In this document: in pieces, positions 1 through 10,970 of the stretch | Layout of the letters: each line of letters begins with the position of its first letter | Position numbering within the stretch: the first letter of the stretch is position 1 | DNA from: Congeria kusceri | Lineage: Eukaryota; Mollusca; Bivalvia; Myida; Dreissenidae | Assembly (NCBI GenBank): GCA_027627225.1 | Contig: CM051025.1 | Span: 75,038,474-75,102,473, forward strand | Direction of reading: 5' to 3' | DNA: 64,000 bases | Notes under the pieces: model-generated | Seen by the model: the letters and a program-made list of their open reading frames with translations, nothing else | Told to the model about the DNA's origin: nothing | Databases searched by the model: none | Translations under genes and position numbers: made by a program

Positions 1-785
1 TTATAGAGCGTATCGCAATATATAAATGTAGTCTAAACAAAATCGTTATTTCGTTAGATAAATGAATATAGCATTCTGTTTACGGCACACAAATACGTTC
101 ATAATTAGCCTCAGTTCAATAGTGTATGTCGAGGATATTTGTATTTTAACCGCTCATGTTAACAATTCTGTGAATTTAATTCCCAAAAAGTTTTAATTCC
201 CCAAAAGTATGCAACAATTATGCACCGATCAATATTTTCACGGGGGGGGGGGGGGGATCGGCGAGCAGACCCAGGGGAATTAGACAAATTTTATTTTTGG
301 GGGTCTAATTGCCCACCCTAGAGTCAAGCATATTTATCTAAATCCCCTCAGTGGGAGATGCTATATATCTATCAAATGGCACGGGGCCTGTATTACCAGG
401 ATCTAAAATCCGACCAAGGTCTATTATCCCGGGATCCGGAATCATTCGGAATGTCAAATTCCCGCCTGTCGGGAATCGCTTTCAGTCTAAAGTCCCCTAT
501 ATACCCCCACCCCCCCTGTCCTGGGGGAAAACATTGATAGGTTCATAATTGGTAGACATTAAACCATTGTTGTAAGTTTGCATTCCTTAAAATTAGAAAA
601 TTTGTCCAATTCTATTGGCACTCAATTTTCCGGCTGCATAATTATCGCAAGAAATCTTGGTCAAAAGTGATCTTAGACAGCTACGCCGAAAAAAATCCCT
701 ACCTACCGACCCTATTTTGAGGGGCATGTAGCCTGAAACAAACATATTTTTTTACGCATAAGCACTAACAAATAGGGTAACATAC
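1..785. other. non-coding flank, probably intron 3' of the NXPE exon
   Basis: No supportable exon was found. The stretch follows the splice donor of the minus-strand NXPE exon, so it is probably the next intron of that gene. It contains a G homopolymer run at about 242-256 and C/G-rich patches around 480-530. The open frame across 351-548 has no recognisable domain and no codon character. Confidence 0.5.
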
Positions 786-958
786 CTTCGTTTGTATGCA
801 GTAGCAACGGCTTCCCGCGTCATGATAATGGCGGCCCTGACTTTCGGTCTTCCTTCCCAGAATGCCACAAACTCGGCTCGGTATGTTCCGTCATTGTTGT
901 CGACCACTTTTGCAGAGGCTGCAGCCCCGATGGACGGCTCCACCAGCCAGGCTCGAAC
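786..958 (-). CDS. NXPE-family protein, internal exon (second half of filamin-like domain)
   Basis: This is a 173-bp internal exon. On the minus strand a pyrimidine-rich acceptor (tttttcctccag) precedes it and a strong donor (AAG|GTATGT) follows. It encodes about 57 residues that include a V.DNNDGTYRAEF motif and the WEGRPKVRAAIIMTREAV stretch. This matches the end of the filamin-type immunoglobulin-like domain at the N-terminus of NXPE (neurexophilin and PC-esterase domain) proteins, where DGTY.a.F....WEG.v.v...l...EAv is typical. The exon begins in phase 0, exactly where the upstream exon at 12416-12707 ends, and it finishes in phase 2. NXPE proteins are secretory-pathway/type II membrane glycoproteins with a C-terminal esterase/acyltransferase-like domain, which is not in this window. 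The family assignment rests on motif memory, without an alignment. Confidence 0.75.
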
Positions 959-1307
959 CTGGAGGAAAAAGTCATTTGGAAATAATTTGGAAAATGGATT
1001 TGGAAACTGGATTTACAGCGATGTGGTAGGGAAATACGTTTATTGATGGTAATTAACTTTTATACATTGCAATTTACAGTAGTGTAGTTTATCAAATGAA
1101 TTGACATGTGTATCGTTCTATTACAATAGAAATACAATTAAGTTTTTACTGAACACTGCATTCCGTTGTTGTGTCATTTATCTCATGTGTCTACTTCGAC
1201 CTCTACCACTGTTCTTCGACATTCCGTCGTCAAGTCGCAATGAACAGAATCGGATAACACCATTAGCGCAACGTAACAAACCAAAATGTTGGTATAGTCT
1301 ATTAATC

Positions 1308-1381
1308 TTTCGATGACAATTCTAAGTTTTCTTTCGATCTCTATATAGAGATCAAAAGAAAACTTAGAATTGTCATCGAAA
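1308..1381. repeat. near-perfect 74-bp palindrome
   Basis: Two arms of about 37 bp are inverted copies with one mismatch (cgatgacaattctaag against cttagaattgtcatcg) and essentially no spacer. A degraded direct repeat surrounds it: the phrase cggataacac..tagcgcaacgtaaca occurs near 1251 and again near 1398, followed by ccaaaatg and a gtcgaaagaaaactt-like stretch. It looks like a small fold-back element or two overlapping copies in opposite orientation. Confidence 0.7.
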
Positions 1382-2261
1382 TATTTCTCCTTGATTCGGA
1401 TAACACAACTAGCGCAACGTAACACACCAAAATGCAAAATGTTATTATAGAGGTCGAAAGAAAACTTTGGATTGTCATTTATTTCTCATTGCAGGGCTCG
1501 CATGGTAGTTTTATATTTGGCTGATTATCAAAAGCATCGTACTAATAAAGTAGCATTCTGTAGGGCCATATTTTTCACAAATCGTTTGTTTCGCATATGT
1601 GAAATATACGATTACATTCTTCCCATGTGTGAAAATTGAGATCTTATTTTTCACACATCACAGTCTTATTCTTCACAATTTCTGTGATCGTATCCAGTTT
1701 TTGATATGCAGTGACATCATATTCTTCTATGATCCTCACGCATACCCCGTTCTTGGCCAATCACATTCCTCAAACTTAAAAATGTGACAAATATGATCCT
1801 ATTCTTCAAAGGTGTGCGAAGAATACAATTTGGTAAAATATGATCCTACACGCATACCGCGCCCAAATCTTTACAATGGAAGTAGATATATTTCCACATG
1901 TTGCAACGGGTTTAAACGATAGTTTTAGTACAAAGGCTGTGTATAGAGCCCAATTCCTATGTTTAAGGGGAAATACGAGAACTCTTACATAGTACAAAAG
2001 TGAAGTGGAACAAATTACTAAGATGTCAGTTATAGGATAAAGGAATAATGAAACTCCGGAGATACCACCCGAGAGAGACCCTCATTACTATCCGAGTCAC
2101 ATTAATTATTTAGCGTTTGTAACGCGTTTCGCTGATTTGAACAATATGTGTATTACTTTGAGAGTTACAAATACACGTGTCTCAAATTATGTTTTAACGT
2201 GATTGCTTTTGTGCCGGAGGTCGTTGGATCAAGCCCCGGCGGAGGTAATTTTTATGTAAAA

Positions 2262-2350
2262 AGGCGTGTCGTGGGAAAACCGGGCTTAATGCATGTGCGC
2301 AAAGTGTCGTCCTGGATGCTAATCCGGAACGGCATTTTCCGCTTTTGTGG
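2262..2350 (+). mobile_element. partial short inverted-repeat element, GAGGCGTG family (left part)
   Basis: The stretch begins aaggcgtgtcgtgggaaaac and continues through the conserved cttaatgcatgtgcgcaaagtgtcgtcc and ttccgctttt blocks seen in the full copy at 10687-10948. Only the left half is present and the internal hairpin is degenerate. It is non-coding. Confidence 0.7.
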
Positions 2351-2795
2351 TATTTTAATGTTCGCTTTTTAATAGGATACAATTTACTTCGGCGTGTTAG
2401 TCCATAATATATAGGTATAATTTTATTCATTTCAATTGCCGTCTTTTTCCCATAAAAACACGTTATGTGCAATAATTATGTTTCTGTGGCGGAAGTATAA
2501 TTTCAATTCTTTAAATATAATGCACTTCTTTGGAATCTGTGTCGATTTGTTCTGGAAAATGTTCATTTGCCGTTCTGTGAATATGTCCCTTTAAAAATTC
2601 ATTTAAATAAATAAAATAAAATAGTTTTCCTACCTACCGACCCATCTCTAAAATTTCCTGTCGGTAAAGGGCAAACAATAATTTTTTTAATTTAGACTTA
2701 ATCTAGATGAATTTCAATGTATACTTATGCCATGGTGAAACTACATAAGTGGTGCGATTGAAGGAAATTTTAGCGAATAACCGACCTAATCTGAC

Positions 2796-3290
2796 TTTAA
2801 AGGGACTATGTCAACGAAAAAGTGATCTCCTTCTGCAATTTTAATGTCATTATTTTAAAGAAATCAGCAATAAAGAGGAGTTTACAATAAGTAACGCATG
2901 AATAATTTACTACATTATGAGAATTTTTATTAAAATCAAAAATGAATAAAACGCAGAGTGGGATTCGAAATCACGACGTCATAGTGGTAAGAACAAATGA
3001 CTGTAGACGGTGCTGTAACCAACTGCGCTATTCTGACTTGTAAAAAAAATACACATGCATACTATGGTATAAGATACGCTCAAATCTGATGTCAAAGTGT
3101 AAACAAGAAAAGGGCCAAACAAACACGATCTAAATTATATACTGATTTTTCGTCTCAGAATGCATAAACTCTTTTTCCATTATATGTACATTATTTTAAC
3201 CTTTATTATATGCCTATAATAATATCAAATGTTCACATTTTTTACTGCAGTTGCCCCTTGGACCCTTTTCGTTGACATAGTCCCTTTAAA
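2796..3290 (-). mobile_element. TTAA-flanked element with tRNA-like core, copy 1
   Basis: This 495-bp unit has perfect 25-bp terminal inverted repeats (tttaaagggactatgtcaac at the left end, its complement at the right). Both ends carry TTAA, the target sequence used by piggyBac-type transposases. It has no coding capacity. In the middle, on the minus strand, lies a tRNA-like segment. The element is homologous to the inverted copy at 43261-43775 and shares its architecture with a different subfamily at 30608-31102. I call it a non-autonomous DNA element; the piggyBac link is inferred from the TTAA ends only. Confidence 0.75.
2955..3035 (-). promoter_or_regulatory. tRNA-like RNA polymerase III promoter (A and B boxes)
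   Basis: On the minus strand the sequence TAGCGCAGTTGG (3019-3030) fits the tRNA A-box consensus, and GATTTCGAATCCC (2960-2972) fits the B box at normal tRNA spacing. The surrounding sequence does not fold into a clean cloverleaf, so this is a tRNA-derived promoter relic and not a tRNA gene. Confidence 0.65.
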
Positions 3291-3977
3291 ACTTTGTATC
3301 AACATCAGGCCATACAAATTTGATTCTATGTTTAGCGTCCCCATGATTTTTCGAAACCTACCAACCAGGAAGGAAAAAAACAAAACAATAAGTTAATTAA
3401 ATAAACACACTTTTCTTTCACAACTTATTCAGGGCAGTGGTACAAGCTAAAGGAAATGTTTGCTTGTAAAACTGTTATCATCTGTTCATATTAGGAACCT
3501 ACTGTAATACAGTATTTTAACTGTTTCAATTGACCTGTTGGACGCTGTATTTTATAAATATTTTGATAAAAACACATAAAACCCTTTCTTCAAAATTTTA
3601 TACGTTTTCCAACTCGATTTTTCACATTGGCAAAATTGTGTTTTTTTTTGTTCAGGCATCCGAAAACCTACCAGCCCGTGGACGCTAAACATATACTCTA
3701 ATTGGTATGGCCTCAACGGTCCATATCCAACTTTCAATGCAATCCCGCGGTCGCTCTCGATCAAAATCGATGATAAGATTTAATAGGAAATTTAAGAACA
3801 GTGTACTTCAAACATTCATATTTTTGTTAATAATGTAACTATAAAAATTTCCAAGGTTGCATTTGAATATATAATATCTTCTTTAAACAATGGTATTTGT
3901 TCGTTTTGATAACTTAACGTTTGAACCGTCGTTTTAAGGTTGTAAAAGTATAGGTGTCATTTTGTTCTGATTTAAAT

Positions 3978-4001
3978 GATAGTTTGATAGTTTGATAGTT
4001 T
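3978..4001 (-). repeat. LINE 3' tail, three 8-bp units
   Basis: Read on the minus strand the unit is AAACTATC, repeated three times at the extreme 3' end of the LINE. Short tandem-repeat tails instead of poly(A) are common in several non-LTR clades. This fixes the 3' end of the element. Confidence 0.75.
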
Positions 4002-4446
4002 ATTTACATATGTTCCAATAGGTCCAAAGACCCATGAGGACAACATATTTTCAAAAGGCAATATGGCAGGACAGAGTATAAACTGTTACACATAAACATG
4101 CCTAAGACTGCATTTGGAAACACATAGTTTTACAAAATTTTAAACACTTAACCACTACAATTACTAAAATATATAAATGACAATGGAGAAGACGCAATCA
4201 TTGTTCTTTAAATAGGGTAAGAAAAAGCGAATATAACATAATAAATGGAAACATGCACATGTAATAATACACATAAACAGCATGACAACTTCGCAATATA
4301 TAGACACATCAATAGAGTAAAACCCTAATATCGCAATATAAAACTCTAAACAATATATATATAGCATTTATGAATTTATTTATTAATTTGTTAATACAAT
4401 ATTATTTTCGTGGGTAGCGTTATCATATAAGCACTGTTTTCTTAAC

Positions 4447-4821
4447 TTAAATGAGTAAAATACATAGACTCCTATATTTTTTTTTTTTTTTTAGTAACTG
4501 TGTATTTTTTGTTTGAAGTAATTGTATGAATTTTTGCATATTTGGTCTGGTGTGATAATATTTAGGTATGTATTTAACACGTAAATCTTTATATAAATCG
4601 CATTCCATAATAAAGTGATATTCGTCTTCTAACGTTTTGCATAAAAAGCATTTTCTGTTTTCAATTGGTGTGGCTTCAGGTCTATTCCATCGGCCTGTTT
4701 CTATATGTAATCTGTGAGATGATACACGCAATTTCGTAATACTCATTCGAAATTTTTTACAGTTAACTAAGCTCAGATATTCTTGGAATTCAAAAGTAAA
4801 ACAATGCTCTACTCGACTCAC
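4447..4821 (-). pseudogene. LINE ORF2 C-terminal zinc-finger segment, out of frame with RT
   Basis: The frame encodes the C-terminal part of the LINE polyprotein: the IETGRW motif, then a CX2C-X7-H-X4-C cluster (CFLC ... H ... C), then a basic tail ending in a lysine run that is encoded by a homopolymer. In the LINE at 20467-22164 the same domain follows the RT without a break, so here a frameshift between about 4790 and 4805 has separated it from the upstream frame. The first 20 or so residues overlap the end of the RT frame and are partly out-of-frame reading. Confidence 0.75.
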
Positions 4822-7800
4822 TCAATCGACATGACCAGTTTTGTACAAATGTGTCTTTAAGACGCTGATTTACAATGGATAAAAACAATTTAACGTTTCC
4901 AACACTTTGCATTATCCACACTTCATGGAAGCCTAAGGAGCAGAGGAGCATTTTTATTTGAGAACACCAATTTTTCGTATTCGGATTATTTTCAAAGTCG
5001 GTCTTTAACATTGTGTAAACTTTTTTAACATATTTGTTTTCATTACACTGTAATAATTTTATCCAATATTTAATAATGTTATAATGTCTCATAGTTTGCA
5101 TAGTGAGCCTACCTAATTCGCCATAAACAAAGTCATTTTGTGTACTTGTTTTCACACAAAGAACATTCTTGCAAAATTGCAAATGTATACGCTCAACAGC
5201 TAGGCCTTTATTAAAGCCCCAAATTTCAGAACCATAGTTAAGTATGGGAACAATAAGTTTTTCAAATAAGTCTAATCTATGTTTGACAGTTACATCTGTA
5301 AATTTGTATAAATATTTATTCATTTTGTATATGGCCTTGAGCGCTTGCCCTGAAAGAGTGTTTTGTGCTTCATTGAAGGAACCACCCGTAGTAAAAACGA
5401 TGCCTAGGTATGTAGATTTATATACAATTTCTATGGGATTATTTTTATATTTGAATATTAGATTGTGACTGTTTCTTCCCCCTTTTCGAAAAATCATAAT
5501 CTTTGTTTTAGTCGTATTAACAAGAAGTTTCCATTGGTTACAATACTGTTCAAGTAGATTAAGACTTGTTTGTAATTCGTCACTACTATTAGCAAAAATA
5601 ACTATATCATCAGCATATAAAACTAAAAACATTTTGAACGTGCAGAGGTCAATACCTGATAGTCCACTGTGAACATAAATGTCCTCAATGTCATTTAAAA
5701 ACATGGCAAACAGAAACGGGCTTAAGCATTCACCCTGCCTTACTCCGAGCATACAGGGAAAGCTATCACTTAACATATTGCAGTGTTTAACACGTGATTT
5801 TGTTGAGTCATACATAGAACGTATAATATTTAGTATCTTACCTCGTATTCCTAATTTTATTAGCTTCAGCCACAAGTTATCGCGTGTTACATAATCAAAT
5901 GCTTTCGAAAAATCAATAAATGCACAGTGTAGATGTTTACCAGTATTTATAATATGAGAAATGAGACCATGCAACACAAATATATTATCTACTGTGCCCA
6001 TTTTGGGTCTAAATCCAGACTGTGCCTCAATGTATACATTATATTTTTCGGACCAATTTGAAAGGCGAGAATTCAAGATTCGTGTGAATAATTTCCCCAG
6101 TGTACTCAATAAAGTTATACCCCTGTAATTGTTTACATCATTTACATTTCCTTTCTTAAGTAAAGGGACAACATATCCCTCGGACCATTCATTTGGAAAA
6201 TAGCCGGTTTCGAAAAGTTTATTAAACAATGATTCTAAGAAAGGTATTAATTCGGTGTTACCATATATAAAACATTCATTTAAGTAATCGTCTGGTCCAC
6301 CACATTTATTAGTTTTCAAGTTACGTATACCTTTTAAAATTTCCTCACTAGTAATATAAACGTTTAGTTCGTCGAACATACATGTAAACTCGTCACGTTC
6401 ATATCGGTCGATAAAATGTAATACCTCTTCGTCTGGCATAAAGAAATCAGATTGTGGATTATTTACTGCTTTGAAATATTTCTCAAAATCAGTCAGAGAA
6501 ACTGTGGAGGGTTTTATATTTGCACAACGCTTTAACATATCCCAGTATAATTTGGCGTTACGACATCGAGCATTCGTTAAGTCAGCTGTTTTGCTTTTAT
6601 CGTAATTATATCTACATTTGCGTATACAAGTTTTATATTGGCTTCTTGCATTGACCATATTTATTCGATTTACATCAGATTTATTTGCACGGTAATTGTT
6701 AAGCATATGGTAAAAAGCGTCCCTTTTCATAAAGCACTCTTCATTAAACCATTTATTATGTTCAGTGAACTTTTTATCTGACTGCGTATTTCTGACTTTG
6801 AGTTTCCTTTTAAGCAGTGGCGACATAACATTATCCATACACAATTTAAATTCGCCAATACATGAACTTATCTCTTCGGGACTAGCAGCATGCGATATTG
6901 TACCACAAATATGTTCCAGTTGGTTGCGCACTCTGGGTGAAGAAATACTTTCGATAAAACTAGTTTTTTTCTTACAGTCCCACTTGTATAGATAATCAAT
7001 GCTGATATGATTATCGTCTAATATGTTTTCACCTAAATCCGGTGCTTGTCCGCTTAGTTCAAGCCCAAAATTGATTACACAGTGATCACTTAAAATATTT
7101 GGATCTTCGACACGAAAATAATAAAAAGTGTGTAACAATGGTGGTAAGCAAATAACATAATCCACTAAACTTGAACCCCTACTGCCAACAAATGTGCATT
7201 TACCAATATATTCATCATCACCCACTCGCCCATTTACAATCCGTAATCCTGATAGTTTGCAAAAATCCAATAATTGTTGACCATTTTTGTTAATTCGGCC
7301 TTTATCCTGTGTATAACGTTTCATTTCTACATCAGCAATGTAATCGTCGGGTAAAAAATCTAAGTGTGTATTATCTGTATCGTCTACTACATAGTCTGGC
7401 GAGTCGGATGTGCGTGAATTGAAATCACCAGCAAGCAAAAAATAACAGTTGCTCTCGCACTTAGCATCGATTTCAGTAATAAACGTTATCAATCGATCAA
7501 ATACATTATTATCAACCATTGTTTGACGACTACTGTCATCTGGTATCACATAGCATAAGCATACATATAAATCGTTATCAATATCTAATGTTTCCTTCGA
7601 AATTTTTATACAAATAATATCGTCATGGCTTTTAAAAACTAATGTGTCATCACATACAAATGAAATTCGTATATACATAATTATTCCACCAGACGAACGT
7701 TTACTAGATTTCTTATTCTCCGTTCTGTTTAAAACATAATGCTCAAAATTGTCAACGTGCAAATCTGATAAAGGATTTGTCCAAGTTTCTGTAAGGAGAA

Positions 7801-7915
7801 CAATATCATTATTTTCAAAAACAGTTTTCAATTCCGAAGAACACAGTTTATTGGTTCTCCTAGTTATCAAACCCTGCACATTTAACACAACACAACGAAG
7901 CGTTGCCTTCTCCAC
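4790..7915 (-). CDS. LINE ORF2: apurinic-type endonuclease plus reverse transcriptase
   Basis: The frame has 1041 codons starting at ATG, 6 bp after the ORF1-like stop. Endonuclease residues are visible in the exonuclease/endonuclease/phosphatase fold: N12 (LNVQGL), E43 (LLTETW), GDFNSR at about 163-168, and SDH at about 276-278. RT motifs follow in order: YRGITLL near 597-603, QSGFRP near 632, FIDFSKAFD at 666-674, GVRQGECLSP at 724-733, and the catalytic YADD at 767-770. The product would nick chromosomal DNA and reverse transcribe its own mRNA at the nick (target-primed reverse transcription). The N-terminus appears complete; the C-terminal zinc finger is lost to a frameshift. No internal stop is present, so the insertion is fairly young. 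Confidence 0.9.
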   Translation of the reverse strand: MEKATLRCVVLNVQGLITRRTNKLCSSELKTVFENNDIVLLTETWTNPLSDLHVDNFEHYVLNRTENKKSSKRSSGGIIMYIRISFVCDDTLVFKSHDDIICIKISKETLDIDNDLYVCLCYVIPDDSSRQTMVDNNVFDRLITFITEIDAKCESNCYFLLAGDFNSRTSDSPDYVVDDTDNTHLDFLPDDYIADVEMKRYTQDKGRINKNGQQLLDFCKLSGLRIVNGRVGDDEYIGKCTFVGSRGSSLVDYVICLPPLLHTFYYFRVEDPNILSDHCVINFGLELSGQAPDLGENILDDNHISIDYLYKWDCKKKTSFIESISSPRVRNQLEHICGTISHAASPEEISSCIGEFKLCMDNVMSPLLKRKLKVRNTQSDKKFTEHNKWFNEECFMKRDAFYHMLNNYRANKSDVNRINMVNARSQYKTCIRKCRYNYDKSKTADLTNARCRNAKLYWDMLKRCANIKPSTVSLTDFEKYFKAVNNPQSDFFMPDEEVLHFIDRYERDEFTCMFDELNVYITSEEILKGIRNLKTNKCGGPDDYLNECFIYGNTELIPFLESLFNKLFETGYFPNEWSEGYVVPLLKKGNVNDVNNYRGITLLSTLGKLFTRILNSRLSNWSEKYNVYIEAQSGFRPKMGTVDNIFVLHGLISHIINTGKHLHCAFIDFSKAFDYVTRDNLWLKLIKLGIRGKILNIIRSMYDSTKSRVKHCNMLSDSFPCMLGVRQGECLSPFLFAMFLNDIEDIYVHSGLSGIDLCTFKMFLVLYADDIVIFANSSDELQTSLNLLEQYCNQWKLLVNTTKTKIMIFRKGGRNSHNLIFKYKNNPIEIVYKSTYLGIVFTTGGSFNEAQNTLSGQALKAIYKMNKYLYKFTDVTVKHRLDLFEKLIVPILNYGSEIWGFNKGLAVERIHLQFCKNVLCVKTSTQNDFVYGELGRLTMQTMRHYNIIKYWIKLLQCNENKYVKKVYTMLKTDFENNPNTKNWCSQIKMLLCSLGFHEVWIMQSVGNVKLFLSIVNQRLKDTFVQNWSCRLSESSRALFYF

Positions 7916-7921
7916 GTGTTT

Positions 7922-8356
7922 CTAATTCACCGTTCTATTTATAGACGGTGGGGTAAACCCAATGTTCACTTTCCCGGTTTTCCCCGTCGTTGTGGGTAAA
8001 TTAATATCATCGGTGTTATTACGGCGTGTAGTGCTGTTGTCGCGGTTGTATGGTTTCGATGAAAGCGATCGTCGCTCTGCTCTTATCGAGGCACCTGAAC
8101 TTCGTGCGGCAGGTCTACCACGGGGTTTAATGTTATGATTTTCAGTGTTTTCAGTGTTATTGCACATAAGATCTTGATTCTGCCTAACATACATAAAAAT
8201 TTGTTTGTCAGATGGTAGATTTGGCGTTTTAAAAGTGGTTGGCTCAATATTATTTGTATTATTTGTACTATGTTCGTGGCAAGACTGGTCTGTGCTGATA
8301 GAACAGATCTCTGTCATTGTTGTACCGGCAGAATGTGTAGATGTATGGACGGACAC
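7922..8356 (-). CDS. LINE ORF1-like frame (basic, low complexity)
   Basis: The 144-codon frame lies directly upstream of ORF2 with a 6-bp gap, which is the usual layout of a two-ORF LINE. The protein is rich in Asn, Thr and Ser, with a basic central segment (PRGRPAARSSG, then RAERRS), consistent with an RNA-binding ORF1 role. I see no RRM, coiled coil or CCHC knuckle. It could be complete or the 3' part of a longer ORF1 whose 5' part is missing. Confidence 0.55.
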   Translation of the reverse strand: MSVHTSTHSAGTTMTEICSISTDQSCHEHSTNNTNNIEPTTFKTPNLPSDKQIFMYVRQNQDLMCNNTENTENHNIKPRGRPAARSSGASIRAERRSLSSKPYNRDNSTTRRNNTDDINLPTTTGKTGKVNIGFTPPSINRTVN

Positions 8357-8390
8357 TGTATCTTGTGTTAGTAAATGTAAGTAACAGGGA

Positions 8391-10686
8391 ATTTGGTAAA
8401 ATGTGCTGACAACGGGTTAGGAAATTGCTGCAAAAACAGTATTTCTATATTTAAGTGGAATTAGCTAGGAAAATCATTTTCCTTTTGATACAATATACTT
8501 GTGTTAATGAAAGTTGGCATTTAGACCGTCGTTTATTAACTTTCTGTTCTGTAATTGATTCTAGTGGTAATTTTCACCTATTCACGGAAATGTACTAAAT
8601 TCATCTCGTCGTTCGGCCTTTTCCGGTCTTGTATAGGCAATAAATTACGGACTGCCATAAAACTGACATCATGCTTTATAGTGTATTTGTTCAATTAATA
8701 TTGAAACTTAAAATGAAAGTTGATTATCTATTCAGACATTAAGTTAGAATAAGTATACAATAGATTGACAAGAGGATGAACATTGAATATATACTTTTTA
8801 TTTATTTTATGGTTATGTTCATTTATTAATTCAGGAATTGATGTATCATAACCTATTATGTTCTATTTGTTGTGTTTATCATTTTAAGGCAGAAAAAATG
8901 CACGGTTTAATTGTATTTTTTTTATTTTGAAATAAAACTACCGTTTATGGTTATATTCTATTTAAATGGATTTTGTTTTATTTTAAAAAAATTCTAAGTG
9001 GCATGTTTATCCTAGCCGGTGTCATATTGTTGCCGTATACACGGATCTGGATCCATGTCGTATACAAATATACAAGATAAACACCGTGTGTCACCTTCAT
9101 TTATTAATTTTTTATTATTTGTTTACCTACTCTTTATGAGCGTTCCATGCTTGTGCTATGCGTCTTAAAGGTGAAAAAAATAGTATTGCATATAAAACTA
9201 ATTAACAGTTATGTTTTTCGCGAAAAAAAGTAGCCAATCTTTGAGTTCTTTATTTCAGTACCTGCAACACTTATGGTTATTATGTAAACAAAAGGTTGTG
9301 AAAGGGATAATTAGGAAATAAACAGGACTACCTGTTTGTCTTACTAAGCATAATTACATGTATGCGTTTCACATCAAATCAAATATTACCAAAATAATTA
9401 TGAAACTTCAATCAAAAATCTAAACCGGCGATTGTTACTGCTGGATTTTTGGAAATTTTTCACTGAAAGTTTATTTCGGCATATTGTTACTATTTAAAAA
9501 TATTGAGAATAAATAGTATTTTGCACTGATTGATTTGTCATATGGAAGAAACTTCCTCAGCTGCAAAAATATCTTTGGCTTGACGCTTCAGCTGTGGACC
9601 CGCCTATGGCAAACATAATCCGATAAGATTTATGACCGTGTCATAAAGATAGTTATCTGACCCCCACCACATCCGTTATCAAGGACTATCTGGGCAGTCA
9701 GAGGGATTACGTCGCATTATGATCATTTTCATAAAAAACGCAATACTACATTAAATTTTTATTTGTTTGCTAATTATAATTAAGGTTACCGTAGTTTAGA
9801 CGGGTATATCATATGTTTCTGAAATCAGTATGTATGTTAACATTTTTATGCATACACTAAGAGGGAAAGAAAAAAATATTTCTTTTATAAAAGTAGCTTA
9901 TTCAGAATTGATACAGGATCATTGCAGAAAATATAAATATACAGTAATGGTCCCTTTTCCGAAATTTAAAAAAAATGTATCAGTTAATTGGTAAGAAATT
10001 GGAGTTTCAGAAGTAATTTGCAAAAATCCCGATAAATCTATAATAAAACTGAGATAAGCTGTTAAGTAAAAACCTCCCTATAATTTCTATATCGATTTTC
10101 TGCCTGAGGAAGTTTCTTCGATATGCGCTTCCCGGCCTTGTAAAGTATAGCATTCAATTATTGATTTGTGATGATAAGGCTATAAAACTTATCGCTTCAA
10201 GCAATTGTCCGGTGATCTTCGGAAAATCGCCGAAAATATGGATCGATACTCGCTCGACCTTTCAAGCGCTGGACAGAGCATACGCTTAGCTGATTAGTGC
10301 GATAAGGATAGATACGATTATGGTACATAAAGTTGGATATGCTATGAATACAGGCGGTTACTTCAATACAATGGGTAAACCACGCGATTACAAACATACG
10401 CTATTGGATCTATAAGTCGACAAACACCGTTGACAGTAAACAAATATTTGTCATGCCCGTCAAACAAGATTTCCGAATGGCTACACGCATTGTGAATCAA
10501 ATCTCGTCGTAAGGTCAATTGCATGATGTATTGTAACAATTAGAATATTTAAAAAAAATGGCATAATACTAAATGAGACTAAGATTATATCTAGGTTTTA
10601 CTACAATCTTGCTCACACTAGGATCTGTATATTTCAAAACATTCTTACAATTAAAACGTAAGAGTAAAGACCTTTCTTGAACAGTT
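8391..10686. other. intronic stretch without recognised genes
   Basis: This is AT-rich sequence with homopolymer A/T runs. No exon, tandem array or element termini were recognised. The 66-codon frame on the minus strand near 10197-10397 has no recognisable domain. The LINE 5' UTR may extend some way into this interval. Confidence 0.4.
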
Positions 10687-10948
10687 GTGGCGTGTCGTGG
10701 GAAAATTGGTCTTAATGAATGTGCGTAACGTATCGTCCCGGAGTAGCCTGTGCAGTCCGCACAGGCTAATCCGGGACGGCACTTTCCGCTTTTATGATAT
10801 TTTCTGTTTCAAGGAAGTCTCTTCCAAACATTAATTCACTGTAGGCGGAAAGTGCCGTCCCGGATTAGCCTGTGCGGACTGCACAAGCTACTCCGGGACG
10901 ACACTTTACGCACATGCATTAAGCCCTGTTTCCCAACGACGCGCCTCA
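10687..10948 (+). mobile_element. complete short inverted-repeat element, GAGGCGTG family
   Basis: This copy of about 262 bp is bounded by inverted termini (gtggcgtgtcgtgggaaaa at the left, tttcccaacgacgcgcctca at the right). Inside each end is a GC-rich hairpin whose arms read as agcctgtgcagtccgcacaggct-type inverted repeats, followed by aagtgccgtcc/ggacgacactt blocks, with an AT-rich centre (ttttctgtttcaaggaagtctcttc). It has no coding capacity. Related copies lie at 2262, 15047 and 29678. It is a MITE-like repeat that I associate with bivalve genomes. Confidence 0.85.
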
Positions 10949-10970
10949 GTTCTATTCTATAAACGGTGCT

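Larger units (their letters stand above)
3978..8390 (-). mobile_element. near-complete APE-type LINE (non-LTR retrotransposon)
   Basis: From 5' to 3' on the minus strand the element shows an ORF1-like frame, an endonuclease-reverse transcriptase frame, a zinc-finger C-terminus shifted to another frame, a 3' UTR and a 3' tail of three 8-bp units (AAACTATC, at 3978-4001). The last bases before the tail read ATGTAAATAAA, as in the LINE ending at 20215. The 5' boundary is not visible; 8390 is only the edge of the ORF1-like frame plus a few bases. The clade is uncertain: no RNase H was seen, and the endonuclease, RT and CCHC-like tail fit several APE-type clades such as CR1/L2/Rex1-like. Confidence 0.85.
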
